In this document: positions 11,757-22,706 of the stretch, in pieces | Layout of the letters: the number at the start of each line of letters is the position of its first letter | Position numbering within the stretch: the first letter of the stretch is position 1 | NCBI RefSeq assembly: GCF_030272615.1 | Contig: NC_081414.1 | Location: forward strand, 914,013,648-914,077,647 | Direction: 5' to 3' | Length of the DNA: 64,000 nt | Origin: Cryptomeria japonica | Taxonomy: Eukaryota; Streptophyta; Pinopsida; Cupressales; Cupressaceae | Notes under the pieces: generated by a model | The model's input: the letters and a program-made list of their open reading frames with translations, nothing else | Told to the model about the DNA's origin: nothing | Database searches by the model: none | Translations under genes and position numbers: made by a program

Positions 11757-12876
11757 GTATCAACATTGATCTTGTGCAATAGGTTAATGCTACAAACATT
11801 AAGGCTAGAACCATTGTCCACTAGTGTTCGTCTTATCGCACTATCATTTATGATAGTCACAATCATTAAGGGATCATATTGTTGTTGAACTTCACTAGAA
11901 GGCAACTCATCTTGTGTAAACGCAATCTGAGCCCTGGGTGATGAAATACAATTAATCCAGGAAGCCATATTGTTGGATGTCATTGTTGGTGGTATATTCA
12001 ATGTTTTCAAGGCATCTTGTAGCATTCCATGATGATTCAAGAAATTTTGAAGAAAATCCCAAAGGGATATATTGGAAGGAGTAGCTTTAAGTTGTTTGAC
12101 AATATCATATTCCTTACCAAGGGTTTGTGAAATACGAGCTGCTTGAGGAAGAATGAGTTGAGGATCAAGTAGAGGAGTCGGAACAACCAGACGAGGGTTA
12201 GGTTGCCTATTGTTTCTCGTTTTATAGGTATGGGTAGATGCATTATAACTCTCCTTAGTTAGCTGTCTAGAATATCTATAAGGACTCTTATTGGGATTCC
12301 TTCCTTGAACCATAATGATAGGTTTGTTTGGAGTGCTAAAGGAATCATGACTATATCCACCTTGAACCGTGAAAAGAGGTTGATTAGGAAGAGGTGAAAT
12401 TGGAGAAGGAAAAGAGCCTTGGAAAACAAAAAGAGATTTTCTATGTTCATTCACATTGATCATATTGATTAACCTTTTGGATGCATTATTCTTGTTGTAA
12501 AGTTTAGGCAAGACATAAAGTCATCAAGGGCATCATCCAATAAAGCATGATCATAGTGATTGAAAGAATTATCTTTGGATTCAACAAGAGACATAACATC
12601 ATAGAGGGAATCATGGGATTCAACTATGTTGCTAGATCTAGTGGAGGAGATGATAGGAATGTACCCATGACAGGGATCATTCAACTTATCTTTCTCATCA
12701 CCACAAAATGGCATAGTAACAAGGCTGATTATTTTTTAGAAAAATGAGGGTTTAGAAGGCTTAGGGTTCAAAAACTCATCTAGAGCTTCATCTAATTCAT
12801 CCTTACTAAACTCATAATCAACAAAATTTCATACATCATAATAAGCATGAACATCTTGCAAATAGAAATCTGACAT
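11757..12876 (-). pseudogene. Gypsy polyprotein, N-terminal part up to the protease active site (broken)
   Basis: The likely start is the ATG at 12876-12874 (MSDFYLQDVHAYYDV), which meets a TGA after 15 codons where the frame otherwise continues. Reading goes on in pieces at 12714-12469 and 12511-11757 with a frameshift between them. The second piece holds the conserved plant gypsy block YDIVKQLKATPSNISLWDFL and then the aspartic protease motif LVDNGSSLNV near 11795-11825, the active site being D-N-G-S. Coding stops at codons INVDT exactly where the younger element enters (11756/11757). The rest of the protease resumes at 3251. Family assignment is firm; activity is excluded by the breaks. 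Confidence 0.82.
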
Positions 12877-13099
12877 TTTGAAATGAAAATTGCATGAAAC
12901 TTAAACACAATGCAAGGAAAATGAAAGAAACCTATTATCTTTTTTTTTTATGTTTTGAAAGAAAATGAAATAAACTAGATCTAGATATAACAATGCAATG
13001 CAATGAAAATTAAATTGGATTCACATCAGGTTCACTAAAGATATGTAGAGGAAAAAGTGAGCCTAAGTATGGAAACCCTAATCCCATTCTCATACACAC

Positions 13100-14693
13100 T
13101 CATGGAATATGAAAGAGCCTAGGGAGGTAACACACATCGACTACTTCTTATGGGAAAGAGAGATTCATGGATTACCTCTTAGATTTTCTATTCCTTTGTT
13201 TTAATTGAGAGAGAGGAATGATGCAAAATGCAATCTAACCTAGAAAGCAAGTAAGCAAACAAACCCTAATCTAAGAATGCAGATCAAAGAACAACTGATA
13301 CATTGCTACAAAGTACAAATCAGAAGGAAAAATTAGAGATGCACCAGTGTCTAAAATCTAAGCAGAAATGTCTGGGACAAGGGTGCCACGCCACTGTCCT
13401 GATTATGCAATTTTGGAGCTGAAACTAACAGGAATGATTCTAGAGTCTGCAAAGTGCTGCTCTAGCAAGTCCTGCTAACAAAGGGCAGGACCATGGTGCC
13501 ATGCCGTTGTCCTAGGAAAGACCAAGGCACCACACCCATGTCCTTGGGATTTCTACCAAGATCTGCAACCCAAAACTATCCCTGTGTGCTCTTCTGGTTC
13601 TGAAACTTCTAGTGATGCTCGGATCCGAACCTATACCTGAAGCTGAAAAAGAGTGTTTAGGGTGGCTATATAGGGTTTTTTCTTAGTCAAACCCACATGT
13701 TGGTGATTTCCACCTCCACGAATAGCCGATAATTTACTGAAAATGTGTGTGCAAAAACCTTGTGTGTGTGCAAGATCCTAAGAATGAAAGCAAACAACCT
13801 AGAGCAACCCTAAAGAGTAAACCCTAATTGCTTATAATTGACAAAGTAAATTCTCTAAATCCACAATGCAAAGTGATCTAAAGAATGAATATGAATCAAA
13901 ATTAAGCTTATGCAAAGATATGAAAACAACATGAAACCATACCCAACCCCAAGGTAGAGGTACAAGCCAATCTTCAGTCAGTGATCTCCTATTGTTCTTC
14001 TACATCTTCAAAAGCCCCCAGTTGATAAAATGATTCTTGATTAATGTTTGATGGATGAATATTGAATGTGGTTGAAGACTTCAAATATCTACTCTTTCGC
14101 TTCAAAGAAGACTCTAATGCTCCAAAAACCTGCTCTTAGATTCTTAGAAGAAGACCCCTTCAAATGAAGAAAGAGAGCTCTTAAGTATGAAACCCTAGAT
14201 CTTAATTTCATGTTTAGGCTGACCTAGGATTTAAATTTCCCACTGATATTTTGGGGTCAAGAATTAGTATATCATAGGATTGTGCTCCCTAAATTCAAGG
14301 AAAAGGTCGCGGACCACATGCATTCCTTCCACGGTCTGACCAACTTTTTACGAAATTTTTAGGGTTGTTAGATATGATGATATTAGAGTGTATCCCAAAG
14401 TTACAACTGATTTTGAGATGTTTTGATATGCAAAACATGGCCTAAATCATCAAAATAATACATAATTAGGGTTTATGATTAAATGATTCATTGGAGGAAT
14501 AAGATGAAAAGGGGCACGCTTAGGGTAAAGGGCCCAACTTTATAACCTGTAAAGTGATGAAATATGACCTTAGATTTAATTAAATTCTTAACGGGGAATG
14601 ATAAATGCAAGATGCAAGACACACTAAGGCGGGTGCTAACCTAAGTGTGAAATTGTACCACCCTAGCAAGAGTGTACAATTTACGACACTACA
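13100..14693 (-). repeat. Probable 5' LTR of the gypsy element (inner boundary not resolved)
   Basis: On the minus strand the sequence from 14693 begins TGTAGTGTCGTAAATTGTAC, a TG start resembling the terminus of the solo LTR at 52750-53980 (TGTAGCGTCC on its minus strand). A TATA-like CTATATAG lies about 1.02 kb inside at 13666-13673. GC-richer blocks with alternating CCAAGG/CCATGG-like motifs occur at 13370-13560. No primer-binding site or CA end could be placed with confidence, so the lower boundary (about 13.1 kb) is a guess. There is no coding capacity. Confidence 0.5.
13666..13673 (-). promoter_or_regulatory. TATA-like box in the gypsy LTR
   Basis: Palindromic CTATATAG followed on the minus strand by CCACCCTAAAC, about 1.0 kb from the LTR start. 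The spacing fits a retrotransposon U3 promoter. Inference from sequence alone. Confidence 0.4.
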
Positions 14694-17600
14694 ATTGTAA
14701 ATATTAAGTTATTAAAATTTACATAATAATATGGACAATTCATTTCTAAATACTTAAAAAAATTTATATTTAGAATCTATATAAAAAATATCACAAATCA
14801 CTAGTTTACTTCATCTTCAAATTCTTAATGGTCTAGTTGCTTTAAGTGTTAGAAAATAAAGATCAAGTGCAAAATGCTGATTTCCGTGTCAAGTTTGGCC
14901 AGAAAGTGTAACCCAGTATTATGGGATCACCCATATACTTTGTGCTATGGTGGATGAATATACATTCTTCATATGTTGAATGCATATTTGTTTCAACTTT
15001 CTATGGTGGAATATTAGAGTGACTTATCTATCTTCACTTGTTCTATTGTCATGAAATGTTTATCTTTGTACAAATATTGAATGGCAGTGATGTTTCAATT
15101 TTCAAGTTTTTGTATTGGCTCTTCTAATCCCCATCATAATTTTAAATGAGAGTAAGAATCGATTAGGAGACTCTTTGTGTGTATATTCTTTATAATAGCT
15201 TAGTTTTATGCCTTTTAAGGATTTCTAGTTAAAAGATCTACCTTTCATGGTTTTTTGGTTAAAATCATCCATAGTTATCATTCATTGCAAATACATAGAA
15301 GGTAGTATATCGCCTTGTAAAAGAAGCAACGAGTAGGTGTATAAGTACATCACACCTATCTCAAGTGTTCGAACAATTTGTCACCTATTTGAGCGGCAGA
15401 ATACAGAGCAAGGTGACAAAATCTATACACAAACACTTTTAAATTTCATTTTCACAAATGGGCACATAAAACTTGCCCCTCTTCTTTGTTTTCTCAACTA
15501 ATTATTATTGGCCATCTAAAATGTGATTTTTTAAAAATTGTATAATAGAATACTATACAAAAGGTTTAACTCTTGTTCATTGTTATTACTTAGGAATAAT
15601 CTAACCTATCACCTAGAAGCATCAAAGAATTATATATTCACTTTACACTACTTTACCATCCTAAGCATTGTGTGTGATTCCCCCATTTCAATGGTGTTTT
15701 GATCAATAACATTTTTCTTAGACATCAAGGTGAACAAATCTCTTACATCAATTTCAATGCAATTTAGATCCATGAGAAAGTTTTAGTTTCACATTTAGGT
15801 TTAGATCTAGGAGTACAAGGATCACATCAACAAGTGTGTGCAACTAAATAAAATAGAAGATATTAGGTTTATCAATCCTAATATTTTTGTCTAATATATT
15901 TCTAGTTTTCTAATGAATTGGTGTATCAATCAGTGACATCTATCAAAGTCTTTAACGTATAATAGACTTAAAGGTAAGTATGGTTAATCTATGTATTAAT
16001 TTTGAACATTCATTTTAGTAGCATTATCATTTTTAGCTCTTATTCCTAGGTTAGATTATTTATTCATTATGATAAATTAATTTACTAAAATATTTTTATG
16101 ATGTGTTAACTTTCTTTACATATTGGTAAACCTAACATTCTTACACCTCTAAGATTTTATTCTTATCATTTATCCTTCTATATTAAGGTTTCAAAAATAA
16201 TGTATTTTTATTATTACTTTTCATTTTATATCAAAATAAGGTTTGGATACATGATTTATTTTGTGCTTCATTGCTATTTTCTTTCTTAGGGTTAGATCTT
16301 CACTATTTAATATATATTTGATCACTAACAAATGACCCTTTTATTGTGCATTATTTTTAGTTGATTTGTCACGTGAAATATGATGGTCCTTTGTCTTGTG
16401 ATTATCTCCATGGATCAAATCAAGATTATAAGTTGTTTTCACATTGTATTGATTCTTTAATGTTATATCATATGGCATCATTCTTTAATTTTTATTAGTC
16501 TTCATCTTCCATGTGTAAGTTATTTTCATGTCTATGTAGATTATCGTTCTTCATAAACCTCGTTTCTATGTTTCCATGTACATTTTAGAGGAAATTAATG
16601 AGTTTTCCATATCCATTGCCTAATGCATGGTTATGTATCCCTACCTTATAGTAATATATCTAGGGTCTCATGGATTTATGTGATGTTGCTACACTTTCCT
16701 TAGCTAATAATGATTTTGATGATCCTCATGATGACAATATTCCTAATGTCATGATAGTCCTATTTATATACCCTTAGACTCACATCCCTTTGATGATGTC
16801 TCTAATAGGGCTAGGGATAGTGATTTTTGTGAGTTACCTTGTTTTAGACATGATAATGATGGGTGATGATAATTTTTTTATATATTAAACATGCCAATAT
16901 TATCATTATTTATGATGCCTATTTATATTATGATACATTATATGATAACAAAAATAAATATGATGATATTTCATTCAACTTTCGTTTAGATATGAGTGAC
17001 GATTCTCATGATTTTTTTTCTTTGCATGAGGATATTATGGCTCTTGGTTAGAATTCATTATAGGTTGACTTTGATAGCTTTAGTGATTCATCTTTACAAG
17101 TTAATTAGCTTTCCTTTGAGTGGTAGAGCATTGTAATGATTTGGTATACCTTGTTTATTTTATTATTCTTTATTGATATTCGTATATCATTTTACTAAAC
17201 ATTTTTCCTTCCCCAAATTTAATAGGATAGTTTAAATTTTTTTTCATATCTTCACAGATTATATTTTATAATGTCAATATACCCTCTTTAGTTGATGTTC
17301 ATATGAAATCGATTTATCATAATGTTATGAACCAAGGCTTGTTATTTAGGTTATACGTAATTGACACCCACCCATACCAAAATGTATAAATCATGAATCA
17401 TCTACTTGTATATTTATCATTTTATTGCGCATACTTGTCAAAGGTTGGAATGTTGCATCAATTAGCTAATTTTTTTCACCTAATATATTAAATATTCTTT
17501 CTACACCTAAGATTATAACCAAGGAACCTAAGGTATGTGATATTATTAATAAAATTGTAAATAGATAGACTAATATATATCTCTTCTAGATTTAGTGTGT

Positions 17601-18320
17601 ACATCACTTTTATATAAGGATAAATGACCCCGCTATAGTGTTTCCCACCTTTTTCCTTTATTAAGATGCTCAAATTCATTTTTTTTTATATTTTTCAACT
17701 TGTATCATTATAGGGAACAAAACTTCAAGGATTAATGAATGGTGTAAGCTAATGAGATTTTGACCAAGTATGCATGTTTGACAAATTTTCAATGACCAAA
17801 TATGTATTTTTGACATTTTAAAAAAAAATAACAATGTCAAATGTGTTGTCCATCAATTTTATATGTCTTTTGATGCGAAATTAAAATATACCACAATAAT
17901 GTTAAGGTCTCTCTTAGCTTTCCAACCAAGAAATTTGTTTCACATTTTGCTTATATTAAGGTTTTCATCTTTAATTTGTTTTTATTAGTGTCTCTATTAT
18001 TTGTCAAGAATTTGTGTATGGCATTTTTTGCTTCATTTTGTACATAATCATCAAGATTTCAAATAAATTACATTTTTATCTAATTTGGACTCTTTTTTAC
18101 GTGTACTAAACAATATATTTTTAATAAATTCACAAAAAAATTTGTAAGATGCATGCTCATTTTTTTAATTTTTCAATATGTTTCCACTTGGACAATTAAA
18201 TTTTAGTATAAATCATATATTCATTAATGATTTAATAGAAAAATAAAGGTTAAATGACATAGTGTTAACTAATTTCTCATTGAAGTGACTTCTGAGATAA
18301 TGAAAAAATAAACATTTTAA
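14694..18320. other. AT-rich spacer, no supported gene
   Basis: 3.6 kb of AT-rich sequence without a supportable gene. At about 16671-17111 the plus strand has interrupted reading frames rich in Asp and Ser (for example MSDDSHDFFSLHEDIMALG), which look like decayed retroelement coding DNA. No terminal repeats or splice structure are visible there. Confidence 0.5.
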
Positions 18321-18600
18321 TATATATTATAATTAATAAAACACGAGACTCACCTAATGTGCTATTATTGTCAGTATGAAAGGTGGAAAAACAGCAAAAT
18401 CGATTGCACATGACAAGTGTTTTCTACGTACAAATGCATGGAGGACAACTTCATCACACTAGAATTTGGCCGACCGACAATTATTTTGATTTGTATTTTT
18501 TTATCTATTTCCACTCACTCTTTTCTCTGCTAGACTTTCTTGCTGGTCAATACTAAATAGACACCTCACATGCTCCAAATTCCACGGCTGCTCTGATAAT
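18321..18600 (+). repeat. Left arm of ~290-bp inverted repeat around the expansin gene
   Basis: The reverse complement matches 22126-22424 over nearly its full length. Shared blocks include TGTGCTATTATTGTCAGTAT, CACATGACAAGTGTTTTCTA, TCGGCCGACCGACAATTA-like, TTTTTTATCTATTTCCACTC and ACACCTCACATGCTC. By eye about 80% of positions agree, with a few small indels. It holds no complete ORF. Confidence 0.85.
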
Positions 18601-18664
18601 ATAGAGCAAACAGATCTCTATGGGTTATAGGGTAAGGATATATAGAGCAAACAGATGTCTATGG
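18601..18664 (+). repeat. Short tandem duplication
   Basis: ATAGAGCAAACAGAT followed by C or G and TCTATGG occurs at 18601 and again at 18642, a 41-bp period. It sits just outside the left inverted-repeat arm. Confidence 0.7.
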
Positions 18665-20106
18665 ATTCTTCATTAGATGAATCCAAACAATAATCTTTTA
18701 TAAAAAGAGTTATAAATTTCATAGTTATGAAAGCTGAAATGGTTTGTAATGAAAATGACTGATAAATTTCATGCATGGAATAGATCAAATAAAATCTTCT
18801 GTCAATATGTTTTTTTTTTGATAGATAATTGGCGGAAGTCTTAATAGCTTTTGACTAGAGCTATGACCTTCTTCTTATGAAAGATCAAGAGTCACAGCTT
18901 AGAATTCCACTTCAGATGTCCCTATTGAGAATTGAACTTGAATCTCCATAATGAAAACCTAATGTTTTATCAAATAATATAAAATAAATACCAGAAAAAA
19001 CAAATACATGCTCTGACATTCGATGCTACGATAAAGTATGGAGGAGAATAATTCTTCTAACCCTAGATAAGATGCACAGAAATTTATTTAATATATTCAT
19101 CTTATCTAATTTAGCATTGGCATATGAAAGGCAAAACAGAATTGGTAAGCGTCTGATTAGGATTAAATTGGGAAAATATTGAAATCTAATTTTTTTCAAA
19201 ATTTTCTATGTTTTAGTAAATTGCATCTATCAAAATTTTGAGACATCATTGATGTTTCCGAAATTTGGTTCTAGATTATTTGAATACCTTTCCAACGCAT
19301 CAAATGGTTTGTAATTCGGAGCTAGGATGAGAAAGTTATGCCTTCTCAAAGTGGACTGAAATTTTATATTTAGTTTTTTTGATAATTTTGATAGTTTTAG
19401 TAGTTTAATTGTAATAAACATTATGGTGACTCTTCGTTTCAATTCCAAGGGATTTGTATGACCCTTGGGATACATTCGACTTGTATAAACTCCAATTTTG
19501 AATAGAATGGAGACAGTTTTTGGTTTGCAATCTTCTTGTTGTCAATTTTTGTGTTGAAATCTACAATACCGCAGGTATCACACCAGGTATTGTAATCTGG
19601 TTTTCATAAATCAGATCAGCGTCACAATATTTTTATAATAAATGGCAGAAATGTCGTCTCTCCACTTAAAATGAATAGCCATTTTCCCACCAAAACCGCA
19701 TCTATCATCAAACATCAATTTCGGTGTAATGTGTTTGTTGTGTTACGGTGTTCAGCAGTAAAACTAAGTTGAAAGCCATTTTAAAGAACTACACATCAAT
19801 CATTTGGACAACCAGAACTGATTTTATGTCAGTCTCAGAGTTCCACCATCATCCAAATAGGAAACACAAGTTCAATAAGTAATTATAAATTTATAGTAAC
19901 AAAGGAAGATCTATACAATTGTACTAGAATCACTTGTCCCTCTGCAGAACAAAAGTTGCAGTGACTACCTAGTGAGTTACAGGAGCAGCTATTATAATCT
20001 TCTGATTATTGATCTTACTTTTCCACAATAGAAAATTAACAATCGATGATAATACTCACTGATGATCTCATAGATGTCATTAAAATTCATTTACTCATAC
20101 AAAACA
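18665..20106. other. Spacer downstream of expansin
   Basis: AT-rich sequence with no supported ORF, RNA gene or repeat that I can recognise. A short run (TATATATATATATATTATTCC-like) at 20160 lies within the expansin 3' region. Confidence 0.4.
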
Positions 20107-20112
20107 TTTATT
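20107..20112 (-). promoter_or_regulatory. Candidate polyadenylation signal of expansin
   Basis: Minus-strand AATAAA 241 bases after the stop codon, giving a 3'UTR of ordinary length. Plant signals are loose, so this is tentative. Confidence 0.35.
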
Positions 20113-20352
20113 ACATCTCTGCCAGGGGCTTTAGCCCAATACACTACAAATCATATATATAATAACCATATATATATATATATTATTCCCTCTTGCCATC
20201 AATTGGTCACAGCACAAGATAATCATTAATTACAATGATTGAGCTGCGGGCATGAATGAATGGACAGAGCCCAGAAAACTAAGCCGATCTCGCTGCCCAC
20301 GTTGCTACATGCATAAATAAAGATTAGATATAGTATGATGCTCCTAAGCTGG

Positions 20353-21483
20353 TTAGTAAATCTGATGACCGCTAAAAGTCTGGCCAAATTGCCAGCCACT
20401 GGGCACCACATTGTAGGAGGTAACTGTCTTCCCATCGCTGGTGGTGACTTGAAAAGACAAGCTCTGTCCGTTCAAATAGCTGTTGCTCTGCCAATTTTGG
20501 CCCCAATTCCTTGACATTGGCTGCCACCCTGTTCTAGACCCCTTGATGGCCACTGCGTGAACATCCCCTGCTCCCCCAACATTAGTGATCAGCACCAAAT
20601 TGAAATAGGAGTGACCATTAATGGTGAATCGAATTCCACCCCTTCTATGGCAGGGCACTCTGCAACAGCCAAACAGAGCAATTTATGTCAGAGAAGTAAA
20701 ATCCAACTCAAGGGGAAAGAGAAAAGTAAGCCCTACAAGATTTCAGGGGAAGAGACAAACCTTTGGTACATAACTGGGACAATCCCGGCCCTGTATTTAG
20801 CAATGTGCTCAAACACAGGCTCTGACAAATCGAAATGTTCGAGTGGAGGATTGCACCATCCCCCTGCATTGTTAGGTAGTGCATTGTTGGGTGGACAGAA
20901 ATTTGTAGCAGTGACAACTATTGTGTTGGGAAGGCACCACTGTGGATCATCATTGCATCTGATTGCATAGCACGCTCCACAGCTGAGGCCATTGTTGAAC
21001 AGAGCAGTGCTCAGAGCAGCTGTGTGGGTGCCATATCCTTCGCTGTATAGGTTCCCATAACCACACGCCCCACCTGGATCATACATTAACACAAGTTTTC
21101 CCTTAACAACATTAGATTTTCAGCATTCACAATGAATCATTTCTAGATTTAACTATGTATGATTTATTTAGTATCAACATTCATTTTGGATCATGCAAAC
21201 AGGGTACATAAGAAAATCTTAAGAAGTTACAGGATATATAAGAAAATCTTAAGAAGTTTGAGTATATCTGATTAGTTTAGTATCAACATTTCGAATCACA
21301 CAAAACAGAACACATAAGAAATTCCCCCAATGGAGGAGGACAAAAGAAGTTGGGGAGCATACCCATTGTGCCAGATGCATCACTGCCTCCATAAAATGTA
21401 GCATGGGCGCTGGTCCAGGCATATGCAAATTCAAATCTGGCTATTGAGAAGAAACCCAGCAGAAGAAGTTGAATGAGGGCCAT
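20353..21483 (-). CDS. EXPA: Alpha-expansin (three coding exons)
   Basis: Secreted cell-wall-loosening protein of the expansin A family; it loosens cellulose-xyloglucan contacts without hydrolysis and supports acid-induced growth. Exons (minus): 21483-21363, 21073-20761 and 20659-20353, totalling 741 bp or 246 residues, the usual size. Introns are GTATGC...CCAG (289 bp, phase 1) and GTTTGT...GCAG (101 bp, phase 2), the standard EXPA positions. A hydrophobic signal peptide ends about AYA22. The family marker [18 protein letters not shown] spans residues 30-47, the conserved cysteines are in the N-terminal GH45-like domain, and HFD is at 120-122. The C-terminal carbohydrate-binding domain has [18 protein letters not shown] and ends [13 protein letters not shown]. 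The ATG at 21483 was chosen; one six codons upstream lies in a probable 5'UTR intron. No breaks were seen and it appears functional. Confidence 0.95.
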
Positions 21484-21488
21484 TGATC

Positions 21489-21615
21489 CTGCAGAAAACA
21501 TACAAGAATCTCAGTACTACTCATCATATATAAGTGTTCTTGGTGTACAAGGACTAACTCATTACTAAGAAGAAAGAACCCATTGCAGAAACTGAAGAAC
21601 TGATCCCAATCTTAC
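21489..21615 (-). other. Probable intron in the expansin 5'UTR
   Basis: On the minus strand, CTATTGG/GTAAGATTGGG at 21615 gives a good donor. TGTTTTCTGCAG/GATCA at 21489, five bases before the ATG, gives a good pyrimidine-rich acceptor. A 127-bp intron results, which would also remove the upstream in-frame ATG at 21501. Not supported by transcripts here. Confidence 0.5.
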
Positions 21616-21718
21616 CCAATAGAGACTAAGGCAATTGAAATCAAGGGCCTTGAAGAGAAAAGCTTGGGGAAGAGCTTAGAGAAGGGAATTGCATTGAAAT
21701 GTATGAAAGGGGGGGGCA

Positions 21719-21726
21719 TTTAAATA
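21719..21726 (-). promoter_or_regulatory. TATA-like element of the expansin gene
   Basis: Minus-strand TATTTAAA followed by a C8 run. It lies about 105 bases before the probable 5'UTR donor and 236 bases before the ATG. The position is right for a core promoter; this is inference. Confidence 0.45.
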
Positions 21727-22125
21727 GAAAGATGAGAGGGAACTTGAAGAAGTTGGATCCTAGACAAAAACACGGTAAACAGTACGGTTTTCAACTTCGA
21801 TAGTACAGTAAATTTTATATTTGACTCCTAAGTCTTATCCTCCACCTTTTTGTTGGTGAGCAGGTGGGATTCTAGACGAAATCATGATGTGCGCCTTAAC
21901 TTCCGCCATTAGTTCGTTGTGGAAAAAGGGAGAAATACTTTCACTGTTAAGATAACGTCTTTGACAATTAGCAGCAGAGATTCCTTTAGAAGAGGAAGAC
22001 TTTATCACCATTCTCATTTTTTAAATTCCACAATACCAACTCATGTTTTCATATTTGGTGTAAAGCGTAAACTATGAGTCGGATCATGCATTCAAATTGC
22101 CCATTTCTTACTTGAGAATTTGATT

Positions 22126-22424
22126 ATTTTATCTGAGCAGCGGTGGAATTTTGAGCATGTGAGGTGTGTATCTAGTATTGACCCGCAAGAAAGTCTAGGA
22201 GAGAAAAGATTGAGTGGAAATAGATAAAAAATAATAAATCAAAGTAATTGTCGGTCGGCCGAATTCGAGTCTGGTAGAGTTGTCCTCCTTGCACTTTGTA
22301 CGTAGAAAACACTTGTCATGTGCAACTGATTTTCTGGTTTTCCATCTTTCATACTGACAATAATAGCACATCAAGGTTTTTGATGAATAGGCGAGTCTCA
22401 TTTTATTATTATAAAATATATATA
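22126..22424 (-). repeat. Right arm of ~290-bp inverted repeat around the expansin gene
   Basis: Inverse copy of 18321-18600, starting about 640 bases upstream of the expansin ATG. It has an extra ~15 bases (TTTTTGATGAATAGG) relative to the left arm. The two arms are separated by 3.5 kb that contains the whole gene. Confidence 0.85.
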
Positions 22425-22545
22425 TTCAAAAAAAAGTTAGGAGGACGAAATATCAAGATTTTCTTCTATTGCTTTTGCTATCCGGTGCTGGCGGGCGGTG
22501 TTACTGTTTTTCTGCCTTTTTGGGTGCTGTTGGTCTGATTTGGGA

Positions 22546-22706
22546 GGATGCGTCTATTCTGGTTCCAAAAAGTGGTACGCCGCGACTAACACGCGATGTT
22601 AGTCGCAATTTTCAATCATAGATTTTTTATCCGATGGCTGAGAATGCATAACACGTCTTCTTAGTCTGACAGATTTTATCGTTTTCGAACCAAAATAGAC
22701 ACAGCC
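22546..22706. mobile_element. 161-bp MITE-like element
   Basis: The ends are 25-bp inverted repeats that agree at 21 positions: GGATGCGTCTATTCTGGTTC at the left, and GGCTGTGTCTATTTTGGTTC on the minus strand at the right. The interior holds a perfect 10-bp stem (GCGACTAACA / TGTTAGTCGC, 22582-22606) with a 5-base loop. No clear target duplication was found, so the superfamily is open. Confidence 0.6.

Larger units (their letters stand above)
1..14693 (-). mobile_element. Ty3/gypsy LTR retrotransposon (Tat-like), decayed, left end outside window
   Basis: Read on the minus strand, the order is 5' LTR (about 13.1-14.69 kb), a short acidic N-terminal ORF, aspartic protease, reverse transcriptase, a decayed first RNase H and a second RNase H, with integrase expected beyond position 1. 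The protease region is split by a younger LTR element at 3252-11756. The RT box YVDDILSKS and a second RNase H of the SGAGVVLISP...AEYEA type point to the Tat lineage of plant Ty3/gypsy elements, which is known for an extra archaeal-type RNase H. No classical Gag domain was recognised, so this may be a deletion derivative. Stops and frameshifts throughout mean it is inactive. The lineage call rests on motifs only. Confidence 0.85.

Noticed and set aside
20557-20970. 137-codon plus-strand ORF across the expansin gene
   Set aside because: Antisense shadow of expansin exons 2 and 3 and the intron.
21484-21501. Upstream in-frame ATG for expansin
   Set aside because: It overlaps a convincing splice acceptor five bases before the downstream ATG, and the signal peptide starts best at [10 protein letters not shown].
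21835-22017. 60-codon minus-strand ORF upstream of expansin
   Set aside because: No recognisable feature, and it lies in the promoter region.
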